Positions 16,260 through 24,394 of a stretch of DNA of 64,000 nucleotides are shown piece after piece; the stretch's first letter is position 1; the number at the start of each line of letters is the position of its first letter. The notes below the pieces were generated by a model. It was given only the letters and a program-made list of their open reading frames with translations, did no database searches and was not told the DNA's origin. Location: the NCBI GenBank assembly GCA_016841725.1, contig JAENYP010000014.1, positions 1-64,000 of the forward strand, written 5' to 3'. The position numbers were made by a program, and so were the translations under genes. Source of the DNA: Thermincola carboxydiphila. Lineage in GTDB: Bacteria; Bacillota; Thermincolia; Thermincolales; UBA2595.

Positions 16260-17534
16260 TTACTCCTTGTAATTCTCAGTCAGGTACTGTTTTATCCAGT
16301 TGATAACTGCCGGATTGTTCAGGGGAACATCTTCGAGCTGTTCCCTGAGTTCCCGGGCATCGAAGATTATTTCCCGGTCATTGATTTTATGGACAAAGGT
16401 CAGGTCCAGATTTGGATTACCCACAATAAGGTTAACGATAGTGTCTATAATGTTTCCCAGGGGAGCCCTGTCAATATGACTGTGGCGGAACGAGGCCTTC
16501 AAGGTGGTCCCTTTTCCGGGAGCTGATTCTATATCCATACTGCCGTCACAGCGTTCCGCGGCAGCCTTGAGCAGGGGAATGCCCAGCCCGACTCGTCTTG
16601 TTGTCCTGGTGGTAAAGAAAGGGTCCATTACTTTAGCCCTGAGTTCTTCGTCCATACCCCGCCCATTATCTGATATTTCAATGTTAAAGATGTCTCTCGC
16701 AGTATTTTCACTTATCGCCAGCTTCACTTCCGTTGCTTCTGCCTCAATGGAATTTTGAACTATGTCTATAATGTGCATGGCCAGGTCTTTCATTTTTGCC
16801 AACACCTTTCTACCGGAAATGTTTTTTATGGCTTTTACCAGGTCACTGAAATCCGGGGGAGCTGCTGAATAAATTACTGAAGGGTTTGCACCAATGTCCT
16901 GAAGGCAGTGAGCATCAGATGAACTAATAAAGGTATATCCGGACAGTGCAGGCAGGAGAAGCGCCGCTTCGTCTGCAGACATTTGCCGGGATAGTTCCAT
17001 GGCCATTACTGACAGGTCAGGGGGCACAAAACCCAAAGCAGCCATGAGACTGTAAGAAGGTCTGTCCACGTGGGCAGGTATGCAAAGTCCTCCCAGGCCG
17101 GTGACGGTGCCGGCAATTGTTTCCACAGACATATCTGTTGATATCAGGAGCATTTTGTCCAGTTCCCGGATAACCCTGCCGGTGCTGTCCATAACAGACT
17201 GGGAACCAAAAACTCCGGGGTTGTTTAATTGATTCGGAAGATTGTGATACACTATTTCCTGGCAGGCAAGACATGCTTCAAGGTCAGGAAAGAGACAGAC
17301 CATGTGGACCTCTTCACGGGTCTGGATTTCCATGCCTGGAATAACAAAAATGCCGCTCCCTTCAGCGGCCTTAATAGTTGCTCCCGTGTTTTCGGCAGTG
17401 TTATGGTCGGTTATTGCAATCATCTTAAGGCCTTTGGCCCTTGCTGCATGGATTATTTTGGGCGGTGTCATCTCTTGTTCGGCGCAGGGTGAGAGGGCTG
17501 TATGGATGTGGAGGTCTATTTTATAAGGGATCAT
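16260..17534 (-). CDS. PHP-domain phosphoesterase fused to histidine-kinase-type ATPase
   Basis: A 424-residue fusion. Residues 1-240 form a PHP domain: metal-binding DLHIHTALSPC (residues 6-16), ITDHNTAEN (40-48), GMEIQTREEVH and SSSDAHCLQDIG. Residues about 246-390 form a GHKL ATPase: MKDLAMHIIDIVQNSIEAEA (N box), ISDNGRGMDEE (G1), TRRVGLGIPLLKAAAE and GKGTTLKASF. In related organisms, as I recall them, these are separate adjacent genes; here no stop separates them and an internal Met marks the old start. Last gene of the minus-strand sensor operon. Substrate unknown. Confidence 0.82.
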   Translation of the reverse strand: MIPYKIDLHIHTALSPCAEQEMTPPKIIHAARAKGLKMIAITDHNTAENTGATIKAAEGSGIFVIPGMEIQTREEVHMVCLFPDLEACLACQEIVYHNLPNQLNNPGVFGSQSVMDSTGRVIRELDKMLLISTDMSVETIAGTVTGLGGLCIPAHVDRPSYSLMAALGFVPPDLSVMAMELSRQMSADEAALLLPALSGYTFISSSDAHCLQDIGANPSVIYSAAPPDFSDLVKAIKNISGRKVLAKMKDLAMHIIDIVQNSIEAEATEVKLAISENTARDIFNIEISDNGRGMDEELRAKVMDPFFTTRTTRRVGLGIPLLKAAAERCDGSMDIESAPGKGTTLKASFRHSHIDRAPLGNIIDTIVNLIVGNPNLDLTFVHKINDREIIFDARELREQLEDVPLNNPAVINWIKQYLTENYKE

Positions 17535-17551
17535 TGGTTACCACCCCTAGT

Positions 17552-17887
17552 TTACTTTTTCAGGAGGCTATAGAGTCTGCCGGCTGCTTCAAAGGTCGGC
17601 AGCTTTGTTGTCAGTATAGGAATATTTTCCTGGGCAGCTTTGGCAATAGTTTCCGGGTCAGGTTCTGCGCCCCTTGAGATTAATATGGCAGACAGTCCAA
17701 TAAGTGATGCCACGGCAACAATATTGGGATGGGTCTGCAGGGTAATCCAGATGCTGTCTTTTTTGGCGTTTGCCATGACATCACTCAACAGGTCTGAACA
17801 GTAACACCAGCTTACGTCCCGGTCCGGTAACAGTTTACAGCATTTAAATTCTGCTTCCAGTTCATTGACGGTTTCCTTAAGTTTCAT
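17552..17887 (-). CDS. DRTGG-domain protein (short)
   Basis: A 111-residue single DRTGG-like domain: CYCSDLLSDVMANAKKDSIWITLQTHPNIVAVASL in segments, then GLSAILISRGAEPD and ENIPILTTKLPTFEAAGRL. Such domains are believed to sense ligands. Its ATG overlaps the stop of the Fe-hydrogenase-like gene (ATGA), and the PHP-ATPase fusion follows 17 bp later. It is a paralogue of the gene at 19815. Function inferred only from context. Confidence 0.8.
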   Translation of the reverse strand: MKLKETVNELEAEFKCCKLLPDRDVSWCYCSDLLSDVMANAKKDSIWITLQTHPNIVAVASLIGLSAILISRGAEPDPETIAKAAQENIPILTTKLPTFEAAGRLYSLLKK

Positions 17888-19227
17888 TTTTTGCTCCCCT
17901 TTCCCATGTCTCTGATACGTTTTTCTTTCTTTAAAAGGTTCAGCATATCCTGGGCTGAATCCTGAATATTTTCCAGAAGCTTGAATATACAGTCAGTAAC
18001 AGAGGCATACCCCTGGGCGATATCCTCGGCGAGAGCCCGGCAGCTTGGGGAACCGCAGGAGCAGCAGTCAAGTCCCGGAAGTGTTCTTAAAATTTCTTCT
18101 GCCCGGCTGACCATTTGGATAGCCTTGGAAATGTCCTGATTCAAAGTCATGACCGAATGTGCTTCAATTGTCTTGCTGTGATGGAAATAACCCTTTTGGT
18201 AGAGATCGTCTGCTGTCTTAAGGGTCTCCGGGGGAAGGGAATCAGGCAGTTTTTTAATCAGGTCCCTTGTCATTATCCTGGCTAAAAAGGGATTTTCCAC
18301 AGTCAGCGGACCACCCACACAGCCTCCCTGACAAACCAGGCACTCTATATAGTCAACATCCTTAAAATGCCCCATTTCAGCTTCCTCAAATATACTGATG
18401 ACATTATTAAGGCCATCTGCTACCAGGTAGTTTGGCGCATTTACGGCAATAGTCTCTCCGCCGGAACGGGCCCATCCTATGGCCATCCCGGAAGCCTTGG
18501 CCAGGCTGCTGTCATCGGGGACAGTATTGAGGGCATTTAAAATATTACCATAAAGGTGAATCATGGCAATTGCTCCATCAATGGGGGATTTGTCAATACC
18601 GACCGGCCTTTTGATAGATGTGACTTTGGCGGTGCAGGGGGTAATCATAAAAATGCCAATCTGGTCTTCGGGGATGCCCTTATTCCTGCTAACCTGTTCC
18701 CTGGCCAGTTTGGCCGCAATTTCCATTGGTGACAGGAGTGGGGCTATATTATCGATCAGGCTGGGGAAACGCACCTGGATAAGTTTTACGACTGCGGGAC
18801 ACGCGGACGATATAACCGGCTTTTTCAGCCGGCGCGACTTAAGCAGGTTCCGGGCAGCAACCATGAATGCATCAGCGCCTATGGATTCCTGGAAAACATC
18901 ATCAAAACCAAGGGCTTTTACGGCATTTAAAATTTTCCCCGGCGGCATCACCCTGTGGAATTGGGAATACAGCACCGGTGAACAGAGGGCTATGGTGTAC
19001 TTGAATTCCCTCAAACGCCTCAAGTCCAAAGGGTCGGTAATGGCAATTTTGGCATGGTATGGGCATGTCCTGATACAGTTGCCGCAGTTAATACACCGCT
19101 CCTCAATGGTAATGGCTGTACCCTTTCTGACCCTGATAGCTTCGGTAGGGCAGTTCTTGACACAGTTGGTACACCCATTGCACTTTTCGGCATCCACAAT
19201 ATCACAGAGAAAATGCTTTTTAGTCAC
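17884..19227 (-). CDS. Fe-hydrogenase-like iron-sulfur protein, probable redox sensor
   Basis: About 447 residues. Two N-terminal [4Fe-4S] sites (CNGCTNCVKNCP and CINCGNCIRTCP) are followed by an Fe-only hydrogenase C-terminal domain. The H-cluster cysteines are retained in altered motifs: SSACPAVV for TSCCPAW, ITPCTAKVTS for PCxxKK, and ECLVCQGGCVGG. A C-terminal CCSCGSPSC cluster site ends the protein. The altered motifs resemble sensory or non-classical group proteins rather than a catalytic hydrogenase. GTG at 19227, behind GGAG, is preferred over the GTG at 19236. Confidence 0.8.
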   Translation of the reverse strand: MTKKHFLCDIVDAEKCNGCTNCVKNCPTEAIRVRKGTAITIEERCINCGNCIRTCPYHAKIAITDPLDLRRLREFKYTIALCSPVLYSQFHRVMPPGKILNAVKALGFDDVFQESIGADAFMVAARNLLKSRRLKKPVISSACPAVVKLIQVRFPSLIDNIAPLLSPMEIAAKLAREQVSRNKGIPEDQIGIFMITPCTAKVTSIKRPVGIDKSPIDGAIAMIHLYGNILNALNTVPDDSSLAKASGMAIGWARSGGETIAVNAPNYLVADGLNNVISIFEEAEMGHFKDVDYIECLVCQGGCVGGPLTVENPFLARIMTRDLIKKLPDSLPPETLKTADDLYQKGYFHHSKTIEAHSVMTLNQDISKAIQMVSRAEEILRTLPGLDCCSCGSPSCRALAEDIAQGYASVTDCIFKLLENIQDSAQDMLNLLKKEKRIRDMGKGSKK

Positions 19228-19261
19228 GGGTTTCACTCCAGACTCTATTTGGTTATTAACA

Positions 19262-19337
19262 GATTTCTTACGTCAGGTGGAGATTGAACTCCAACTGACG
19301 TAAGAAATCGTTATCCGGGAGCTTAGCGCCGCTAAGC
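19262..19337 (-). promoter_or_regulatory. Two strong intercistronic hairpins in the sensor operon
   Basis: GATTTCTTACGTCAG (19262-19276) pairs with CTGACGTAAGAAATC (19295-19309). After one G-A mismatch, TGGAG pairs with CTCCA, leaving a 6-base loop. Next to it GCTTAGC (19321-19327) pairs with GCTAAGC (19331-19337), containing the stop codon of the ATPase gene. No T-tract follows on the minus strand, so attenuation, RNA processing or a protein-binding palindrome are all possible. Confidence 0.75.
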
Positions 19338-19781
19338 AGTCGGGTAGATTACAACCGTCAGTGTTGTGCCCCTTCCCAAAGATGAATCGAGTGTGAACTC
19401 ATCAGAAACATTCCTAATATTGGGAAGGCCCATTCCGGCTCCGAAGCCCATTTCGCGTATATGGTCGGGAGCAGTAGAATATCCTTCTTTCATGGCCTGG
19501 TCGATGTCAGGAATGCCTGGACCGGTATCAGCTGCAATGATTTCAATTCTTTCGGGGCTGATTGATGTTATCAGGACTCCTTCCCAGGCGTGAATGACAA
19601 TATTCATCTCTGCCTCATAGGCAGCAATAGCTGCCCGCCTAATGACGGCAGGGGCAAAGCCTATCAACTGCAAGGTATGCTTTATGTTGCTGGAGGCTTC
19701 CCCGGCGGCAACAAAATCCATGCCTTTGATGGAGTATTCATGTTTGATGTCTTTGGTTACCGGTTTTTTTTGTTTTTCCAA
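19332..19781 (-). CDS. RsbW-like ATP-binding regulatory protein
   Basis: A 149-residue GHKL ATPase-only protein. It has AAYEAEMNIVIHAW (N box), IIAADTGPGIPDIDQAM (G1), MGFGAGMGLPNIRNVSDEF and SLGRGTTLTVVIYP. Layout matches anti-sigma factor/serine kinase proteins of the RsbW/SpoIIAB group, but no sigma factor or anti-anti-sigma is nearby. Starts with TTG at 19781. Second gene of the operon after a DRTGG gene. Confidence 0.8.
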   Translation of the reverse strand: MEKQKKPVTKDIKHEYSIKGMDFVAAGEASSNIKHTLQLIGFAPAVIRRAAIAAYEAEMNIVIHAWEGVLITSISPERIEIIAADTGPGIPDIDQAMKEGYSTAPDHIREMGFGAGMGLPNIRNVSDEFTLDSSLGRGTTLTVVIYPTA

Positions 19782-19814
19782 TTTAACTACCCTTTCATGA
19801 CCGGGCCTGAATAA

Positions 19815-20189
19815 TCAGTATTTTATTTCGTTTTTGGCTGTCTTCATGGGAACATTCTTCAAACCGGCTTCATACAAAAGTCCGCACGTTAAATAAAATG
19901 TATGGTCTGTAGTCAGCAGAGGGATACTTTTGATTCTGGACAGGTCTAACATCTCGTCAGTAGGGTTTTTGCCGCGAATAAAGATTACGGCCGCAATATC
20001 AAGCATCTCTGCGGTTCTGATTACCTGGATATTGACCAGACCGGTAACGAGCAGCGCATTAGGTTCGGAAAACATCAGGATATCACTCATCAGGTCACCG
20101 GCACAAACATAAGATATTTCGTTTTCCAAAGATTCTTCACAGCAGTGTATCTTGGAATCAAGAAGCTTGGACAATTCTCGCAGATTCAA
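19815..20189 (-). CDS. DRTGG-domain protein, first gene of the sensor operon
   Basis: A 124-residue protein with the same pattern as the gene at 17552: ISYVCAGDLMSDILMFSEPNALLVTGL in segments, IAAVIFIRGKNPTDEMLDL and SIPLLTTDHTFYLTCGLLYEAG. TTG start at 20189 behind GGGGGGGA. It is transcribed divergently from the formate dehydrogenase operon. Ligand unknown. Confidence 0.8.
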   Translation of the reverse strand: MNLRELSKLLDSKIHCCEESLENEISYVCAGDLMSDILMFSEPNALLVTGLVNIQVIRTAEMLDIAAVIFIRGKNPTDEMLDLSRIKSIPLLTTDHTFYLTCGLLYEAGLKNVPMKTAKNEIKY

Positions 20190-20713
20190 GTCAGTCCCCC
20201 CCTTATGTATCGGGAATCTTGGTTCCTCTTTATGAAAAGTACTACAGACAATTGTAAATCACGTTAATATTAGTTCTTCCTGTTTCAGGAAAATCCTTTT
20301 AAAAACTATGCTTCAGGGGACTAGTCGCAAAATTAAGACTTTTCAGGCAGGAATTCTGCAAGTTTTGTCAAATCAAATAATGAATAACTTATAGTTTGCT
20401 CATGAACCGTTTTCCAATAATATCTTCCAATAAATACTTCCTGAAATACTTCCTGAAATACTTCCTGAAATACTTCCTGAAATACTTCCCGGTTAATATG
20501 GAATGTTTTTCAATTAATGAAATAATTCTATACTGCTTGGCAATTTCCTGCCTGATTCGGATGGTATATTCAAAAAATTGAGACAGCTCTGGCAGGAATA
20601 ACGGTTTTTTTGTCTAATACTTTACTGTTGCCCTTGTTTTCCGCATTATTGCCTTCACAATTTCATATCCAAAAAAATAAACGAAAGACTTAAGGAAGGA
20701 GGGGAAGAAAATC
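20190..20713. promoter_or_regulatory. Divergent regulatory region with a 12-bp tandem repeat array
   Basis: 524 bp separate the minus-strand sensor operon from the formate dehydrogenase operon. At 20432-20490 AAATACTTCCTG is repeated head to tail four times perfectly, with a fifth diverged copy (AAATACTTCCCG). A further partial match (AATATCTTCC) precedes it. The 12-bp period is near one helical turn, which suits an array of regulator-binding sites. An in-frame reading gives only a KYFL repeat peptide, judged non-coding. No convincing promoters identified. Confidence 0.6.
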
Positions 20714-21199
20714 ATGTGTCAGTGTAACTGTGAGGAACCCAAATCAAATGAAGCCCTTGAACTGGAAAAGGTGTATGTTAAGTATGAGGGCAAAAAAGGA
20801 GCCTTAATCCCTGTTCTTCAGGCGGCTCAAGACATCTATGGATACTTGCCTGCAGAGGTGCTGAAGGATATTTCCGCCAGACTGCGGATTCCTGTGAGCA
20901 AGATTTATGGGGTTGTTACTTTTTATGCCCAGTTCCACCTGAATCCCAGAGGCCGCAATATTGTCCGGGTGTGTCTTGGAACTGCCTGTCATGTGCGCGG
21001 CGGCGCTAAAATCGCTGAAGCGGTGACTAAAGCTATCGGGATTAAGGACGGTGAGACAACAGAAGATCTCAGGTATACCTTTGAGTCTGTTGCCTGTCTC
21101 GGTGCCTGCGGTCTGGCTCCTGTTATGATGGTCAATGATGAAACTCATGGCCGTTTAACTCCGGACAAGATTGCAGCTTTACTGGAAAAATACGAGTAA
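20714..21199 (+). CDS. NuoE-like [2Fe-2S] subunit of the formate dehydrogenase complex
   Basis: The 161-residue product has the NuoE/thioredoxin-like fold: LIPVLQAAQDIYGYLP, then ARLRIPVSKIYGVVTFYAQF, and the four cluster cysteines in CLGTACHVRGG and CLGACGLAPVMMV. It passes electrons between NuoF-type flavoprotein and other clusters. The ATG at 20714 follows AAGGAGGGGAAG. First gene of a five-gene operon ending in the catalytic subunit. Confidence 0.93.
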   Translation: MCQCNCEEPKSNEALELEKVYVKYEGKKGALIPVLQAAQDIYGYLPAEVLKDISARLRIPVSKIYGVVTFYAQFHLNPRGRNIVRVCLGTACHVRGGAKIAEAVTKAIGIKDGETTEDLRYTFESVACLGACGLAPVMMVNDETHGRLTPDKIAALLEKYE

Positions 21200-21237
21200 A
21201 TATGGAATCATCCTATTAAATAAGGAGGTGACCCTTG

Positions 21238-21603
21238 GTGATTAAAAGTTTCGAAGACCTCAAGCGCCTCAAGGAAGAAGCCAAGGCGCTGACCGGTATT
21301 CGTGCCGGTCAGGGTGTTGAAATAATTGTCGGGATGGGAACCTGCGGTATTGCTGCAGGCGCCAGAGAAGTAATGAGCGCCATCCTCGAAGAACTCAACA
21401 AGCGTGAATTATCCGATGTAAGGGTTACTCAGACCGGTTGTATCGGTATGTGTGAAAAAGAGGTTCTGGTGGATGTCGTCCGTCCCGGGGAAAAAAGGAT
21501 TACTTATGGCAACGTTCAGCCCCAGGATGTATCCAGAATATTCAGTTCCCATGTAATTAACGGTCAGATAGTTGAAGACATTGTAGTTGCCAAGCTTGAT
21601 TAA
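21238..21603 (+). CDS. Thioredoxin-like [2Fe-2S] ferredoxin
   Basis: A 121-residue protein with VGMGTCGIAAGAREV and QTGCIGMCEKEVLVDV, supplying the four cysteines of a thioredoxin-like [2Fe-2S] cluster as in subunits of bifurcating hydrogenases and formate dehydrogenases. GTG at 21238 lies 6 bp after AAGGAGGTGA; TTG at 21235 is possible but closer. Located between NuoE and NuoF genes. A similar domain is fused to the N terminus of the NuoF protein. Confidence 0.88.
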   Translation: MIKSFEDLKRLKEEAKALTGIRAGQGVEIIVGMGTCGIAAGAREVMSAILEELNKRELSDVRVTQTGCIGMCEKEVLVDVVRPGEKRITYGNVQPQDVSRIFSSHVINGQIVEDIVVAKLD

Positions 21604-21632
21604 ATTTCGGGAGAGAGAGGAGGGAATTTTAA

Positions 21633-23426
21633 ATGCAGTTATATCGTGGTCACGTGCTGGTTTGTGGCGGGACGGGCTGTGTGTCTTCAGGATCAAAGAA
21701 GATTCAGGAGGTCATGGCCAACGAACTGACCAAACAAAATCTTGATAAGGAAATAAAACTTGTTGAGACCGGATGTCACGGTTTTTGTGAAATGGGTCCG
21801 ATTGTTATTGTTTACCCTGAAGGAACTTTCTACTGCCAGGTACAGGTTGATGATATTGCAGAGATTGTATCTGAGCACCTGCTTAAAGGCCGGATAGTAC
21901 AGAGGCTGTTATTTAAAGCCCCGGTTACCGAGGAACAGGTACCTTCCTACAAAGATATTGCCTTCTATAAAAAACAGCACAGGGTTGTTCTAAGGAACTG
22001 TGGGCATATTGACCCTGAGCATATCCAGGAGTATATTGCCAGGGAAGGTTATGAGGGTCTTGCCAAAGTCCTGACAACCATGACCCCCCAGCAGGTTGTT
22101 GATGAAATGAAAAAATCAGGTCTCAGGGGTCGTGGAGGCGGTGGTTTCCCGACAGGGCTCAAATGGGAATTCGCTTCCAAATCCCCCGGGCCTAAGAAAT
22201 ACATTATCTGTAATGCAGACGAGGGTGACCCCGGAGCTTTTATGGACCGGAGCGTCCTTGAGGGAGACCCCCATAGTTTGCTTGAAGGGATGCTGATTGG
22301 CGCTTATGCCATTGGCGCAGACGAAGGTTATATCTATGTCCGGGCCGAGTATCCCCTTGCCATCAAACGGCTGAAAGTAGCTATTGCTCAGGCTGAGGAA
22401 CTGGGACTTCTGGGTGATAATATTATGGGTACCGAATTCAGCTGCCAGCTGCATATCAAAGAGGGTGCCGGAGCCTTCGTATGTGGTGAAGAGACAGCTC
22501 TGATGGCTTCCATAGAAGGTTCCCGCGGGATGCCAAACCCGAGACCGCCTTTCCCGGCAGTCAAAGGCCTTTGGGAAAAACCGTCAAATATAAACAATGT
22601 GGAAACATATGCCAACGTACCTGTTATTTTCCTTAATGGCGCTGACCAGTTTGCCACCCTGGGAACGGAAAAAAGCAAGGGTACTAAGGTATTTGCCCTG
22701 ACAGGTAAACTGAGGAACACCGGTTTGGCTGAAGTTCCCATGGGCATTGCCCTGAGGGAAATCATCTTTGAAATCGGCGGCGGTATCATGGATGACAAGA
22801 AGTTCAAGGCTGTCCAGATAGGCGGCCCCTCAGGAGGATGTATCCCAGAGCAGCATCTGGATACTCCGGTTGACTATGATTCCCTGATAGCTCTTGGGGC
22901 TATGATGGGTTCCGGTGGTCTTGTGGTCATGGATGAGACTTCCTGTATGGTTGATGTGGCCAGGTTCTTCCTTAACTTTACCCAGAAGGAGTCTTGCGGA
23001 AAGTGTACACCATGCCGTGAGGGTACAAAGAGAATGCTGGAAATCCTCCAGAAAATCTGTGACGGTAAGGGTGTTCCGGAAGACATTACAACCCTGGAGA
23101 CCCTGGGTGCAGTTATTAAAAATACTGCCCTCTGCGGTTTGGGGCAGACAGCTCCCAACCCGGTTCTGGCCACTCTGAGGTATTTCCGCCATGAATATGA
23201 AGCTCATATAAATGACAAGAAGTGTCCTGCAGGCGTTTGTTCTGCTCTGCTTGAATACAAGATTGTTGCCGACAATTGCAAAGGCTGTGGCGCCTGTGCC
23301 CGTGTCTGCCCCGCTGGAGCTATTACCGGTGAGAAGAAAGAACCTCATGAAATCGATACTTCCAAGTGTATCAAATGTGGAAGCTGCATCGAAAAATGCA
23401 AATTTAACGCCATCGTTAAAGGTTAG
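21633..23426 (+). CDS. NuoF-like NAD(P)H/FMN subunit
   Basis: The 597-residue product has three parts. The N terminus (about 1-95) is a thioredoxin-like [2Fe-2S] domain (GGTGCVSSGS, ETGCHGFCEMG). The middle is NuoF: GLRGRGGGGFPTGLKWE (NADH site), CNADEGDPGAFMDR (FMN site) and SCGKCTPCREGTKR ([4Fe-4S]). The C terminus has two [4Fe-4S] ferredoxin motifs, CKGCGACARVCP and CIKCGSCIEKC. This layout is that of diaphorase subunits in NAD(P)-linked, often bifurcating, hydrogenases and formate dehydrogenases. Bifurcation itself is inferred. Confidence 0.93.
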   Translation: MQLYRGHVLVCGGTGCVSSGSKKIQEVMANELTKQNLDKEIKLVETGCHGFCEMGPIVIVYPEGTFYCQVQVDDIAEIVSEHLLKGRIVQRLLFKAPVTEEQVPSYKDIAFYKKQHRVVLRNCGHIDPEHIQEYIAREGYEGLAKVLTTMTPQQVVDEMKKSGLRGRGGGGFPTGLKWEFASKSPGPKKYIICNADEGDPGAFMDRSVLEGDPHSLLEGMLIGAYAIGADEGYIYVRAEYPLAIKRLKVAIAQAEELGLLGDNIMGTEFSCQLHIKEGAGAFVCGEETALMASIEGSRGMPNPRPPFPAVKGLWEKPSNINNVETYANVPVIFLNGADQFATLGTEKSKGTKVFALTGKLRNTGLAEVPMGIALREIIFEIGGGIMDDKKFKAVQIGGPSGGCIPEQHLDTPVDYDSLIALGAMMGSGGLVVMDETSCMVDVARFFLNFTQKESCGKCTPCREGTKRMLEILQKICDGKGVPEDITTLETLGAVIKNTALCGLGQTAPNPVLATLRYFRHEYEAHINDKKCPAGVCSALLEYKIVADNCKGCGACARVCPAGAITGEKKEPHEIDTSKCIKCGSCIEKCKFNAIVKG

Positions 23427-23440
23427 AGGGGGGCTAAATT

Positions 23441-24376
23441 ATGGCCAATGTTACTTTAACCATAAATGGGCAAAAGGTTACCGTGCCTTCAGGAATTATG
23501 GTTCTTGAGGCTGCGGAAATGTGTGGTTATTCTGTGCCGACATTCTGTCATGAAAAGGACCTGACAGCGCCCGGCGCATGCCGCATATGTGTTGTGGAAA
23601 TTAAGGGCTGGAGAAACCTGCCTCCTTCGTGTGTGACAGCTGTTGCTAAGGGAATGGAAGTTGAGACTGAGTCTCCTAAGGTTATTGAGGCAAGAAAGAC
23701 CATCCTTGAGCTGATGGTTGCCAATCACCCGCTGGATTGTATGACTTGTGAGAAGAGCGGCAGCTGCAAGCTTCAGGACTATGCCTACCGCTATCAAGTG
23801 ACCAGTCCGACTCCATATGAAGGTGAGAAAAAACAATTTGCTGTTGATGACAGCAACCCTTATATCTACAGGGATCCCAACAAGTGCATTCTCTGTGGTA
23901 AATGTGTAGCCATATGTAAGGCTGTCGCCGACAGAAATGTAATTGACTATGCTTTTAGGGGATTCAATACCAAGATTGCCACATTCATGGATACTGAGCT
24001 GAAGGATTCTGCCTGTGTCTATTGCAACCGCTGTGTCTCCATCTGTCCTGTCGGAGCCCTTTCTGACCGGAACATGATGGGTAAGGGACGCACCTGGGAT
24101 TTTACCAGGGAGGAAGTTACCTGCACTTTCTGTGACTCCGGATGCAAGTTTGATGTTAATTATAAGAACGGAAAAGTAGTTGGCGTTACTGCCAAGAACC
24201 CTTCTGCCGGCAGGCCTTTGTGCCTGAAGGGCCGGTTGGGTACCGAGTTTATGAAGAATGCTGACAGAACAGACCTGCCGCTGATCAACAAGGATGGCGA
24301 GTTTGTTGAGGTCTCATGGGAAGAAGCCCTCGGTATCGCTCCGATTGTGGAAAAAATCAATGCACTGAAAAAATAG
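23441..24376 (+). CDS. Truncated paralogue of the formate dehydrogenase N terminus (iron-sulfur protein)
   Basis: The 311-residue product aligns with residues 1-300 of the next gene. It keeps the [2Fe-2S] cysteines (C36, C46, C49, C63), the NuoG-type HPLDCMTCEKSGSC site, two ferredoxin sites (CILCGKCVAIC, CVYCNRCVSICP) and the molybdopterin-oxidoreductase Fe4S4 motif CTFCDSGCKF. It stops at VEKINALKK just where the catalytic molybdopterin domain would begin, so it is an electron-transfer subunit without active site. The clean stop and good SD suggest a functional subunit rather than decay. Confidence 0.85.
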   Translation: MANVTLTINGQKVTVPSGIMVLEAAEMCGYSVPTFCHEKDLTAPGACRICVVEIKGWRNLPPSCVTAVAKGMEVETESPKVIEARKTILELMVANHPLDCMTCEKSGSCKLQDYAYRYQVTSPTPYEGEKKQFAVDDSNPYIYRDPNKCILCGKCVAICKAVADRNVIDYAFRGFNTKIATFMDTELKDSACVYCNRCVSICPVGALSDRNMMGKGRTWDFTREEVTCTFCDSGCKFDVNYKNGKVVGVTAKNPSAGRPLCLKGRLGTEFMKNADRTDLPLINKDGEFVEVSWEEALGIAPIVEKINALKK

Positions 24377-24394
24377 GAAGGAGGGGAAGCTGAT

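Noticed and set aside
17884-19227. Catalytic [FeFe] hydrogenase
   Set aside because: The H-cluster motifs keep their cysteines but lose other conserved residues, so a sensory or other role is more likely than hydrogen turnover.
20538-20556. Sigma-54-like TTGGCA...TGCC site before the formate dehydrogenase operon
   Set aside because: Spacing between GG and GC is one base short of the consensus, and no enhancer-binding protein is nearby.
20396-20581. Frame with KYFL repeats, or a CRISPR-like array
   Set aside because: Units are 12 bp with no spacers, so not CRISPR; the peptide is only a translation of the tandem repeat and lacks an SD.
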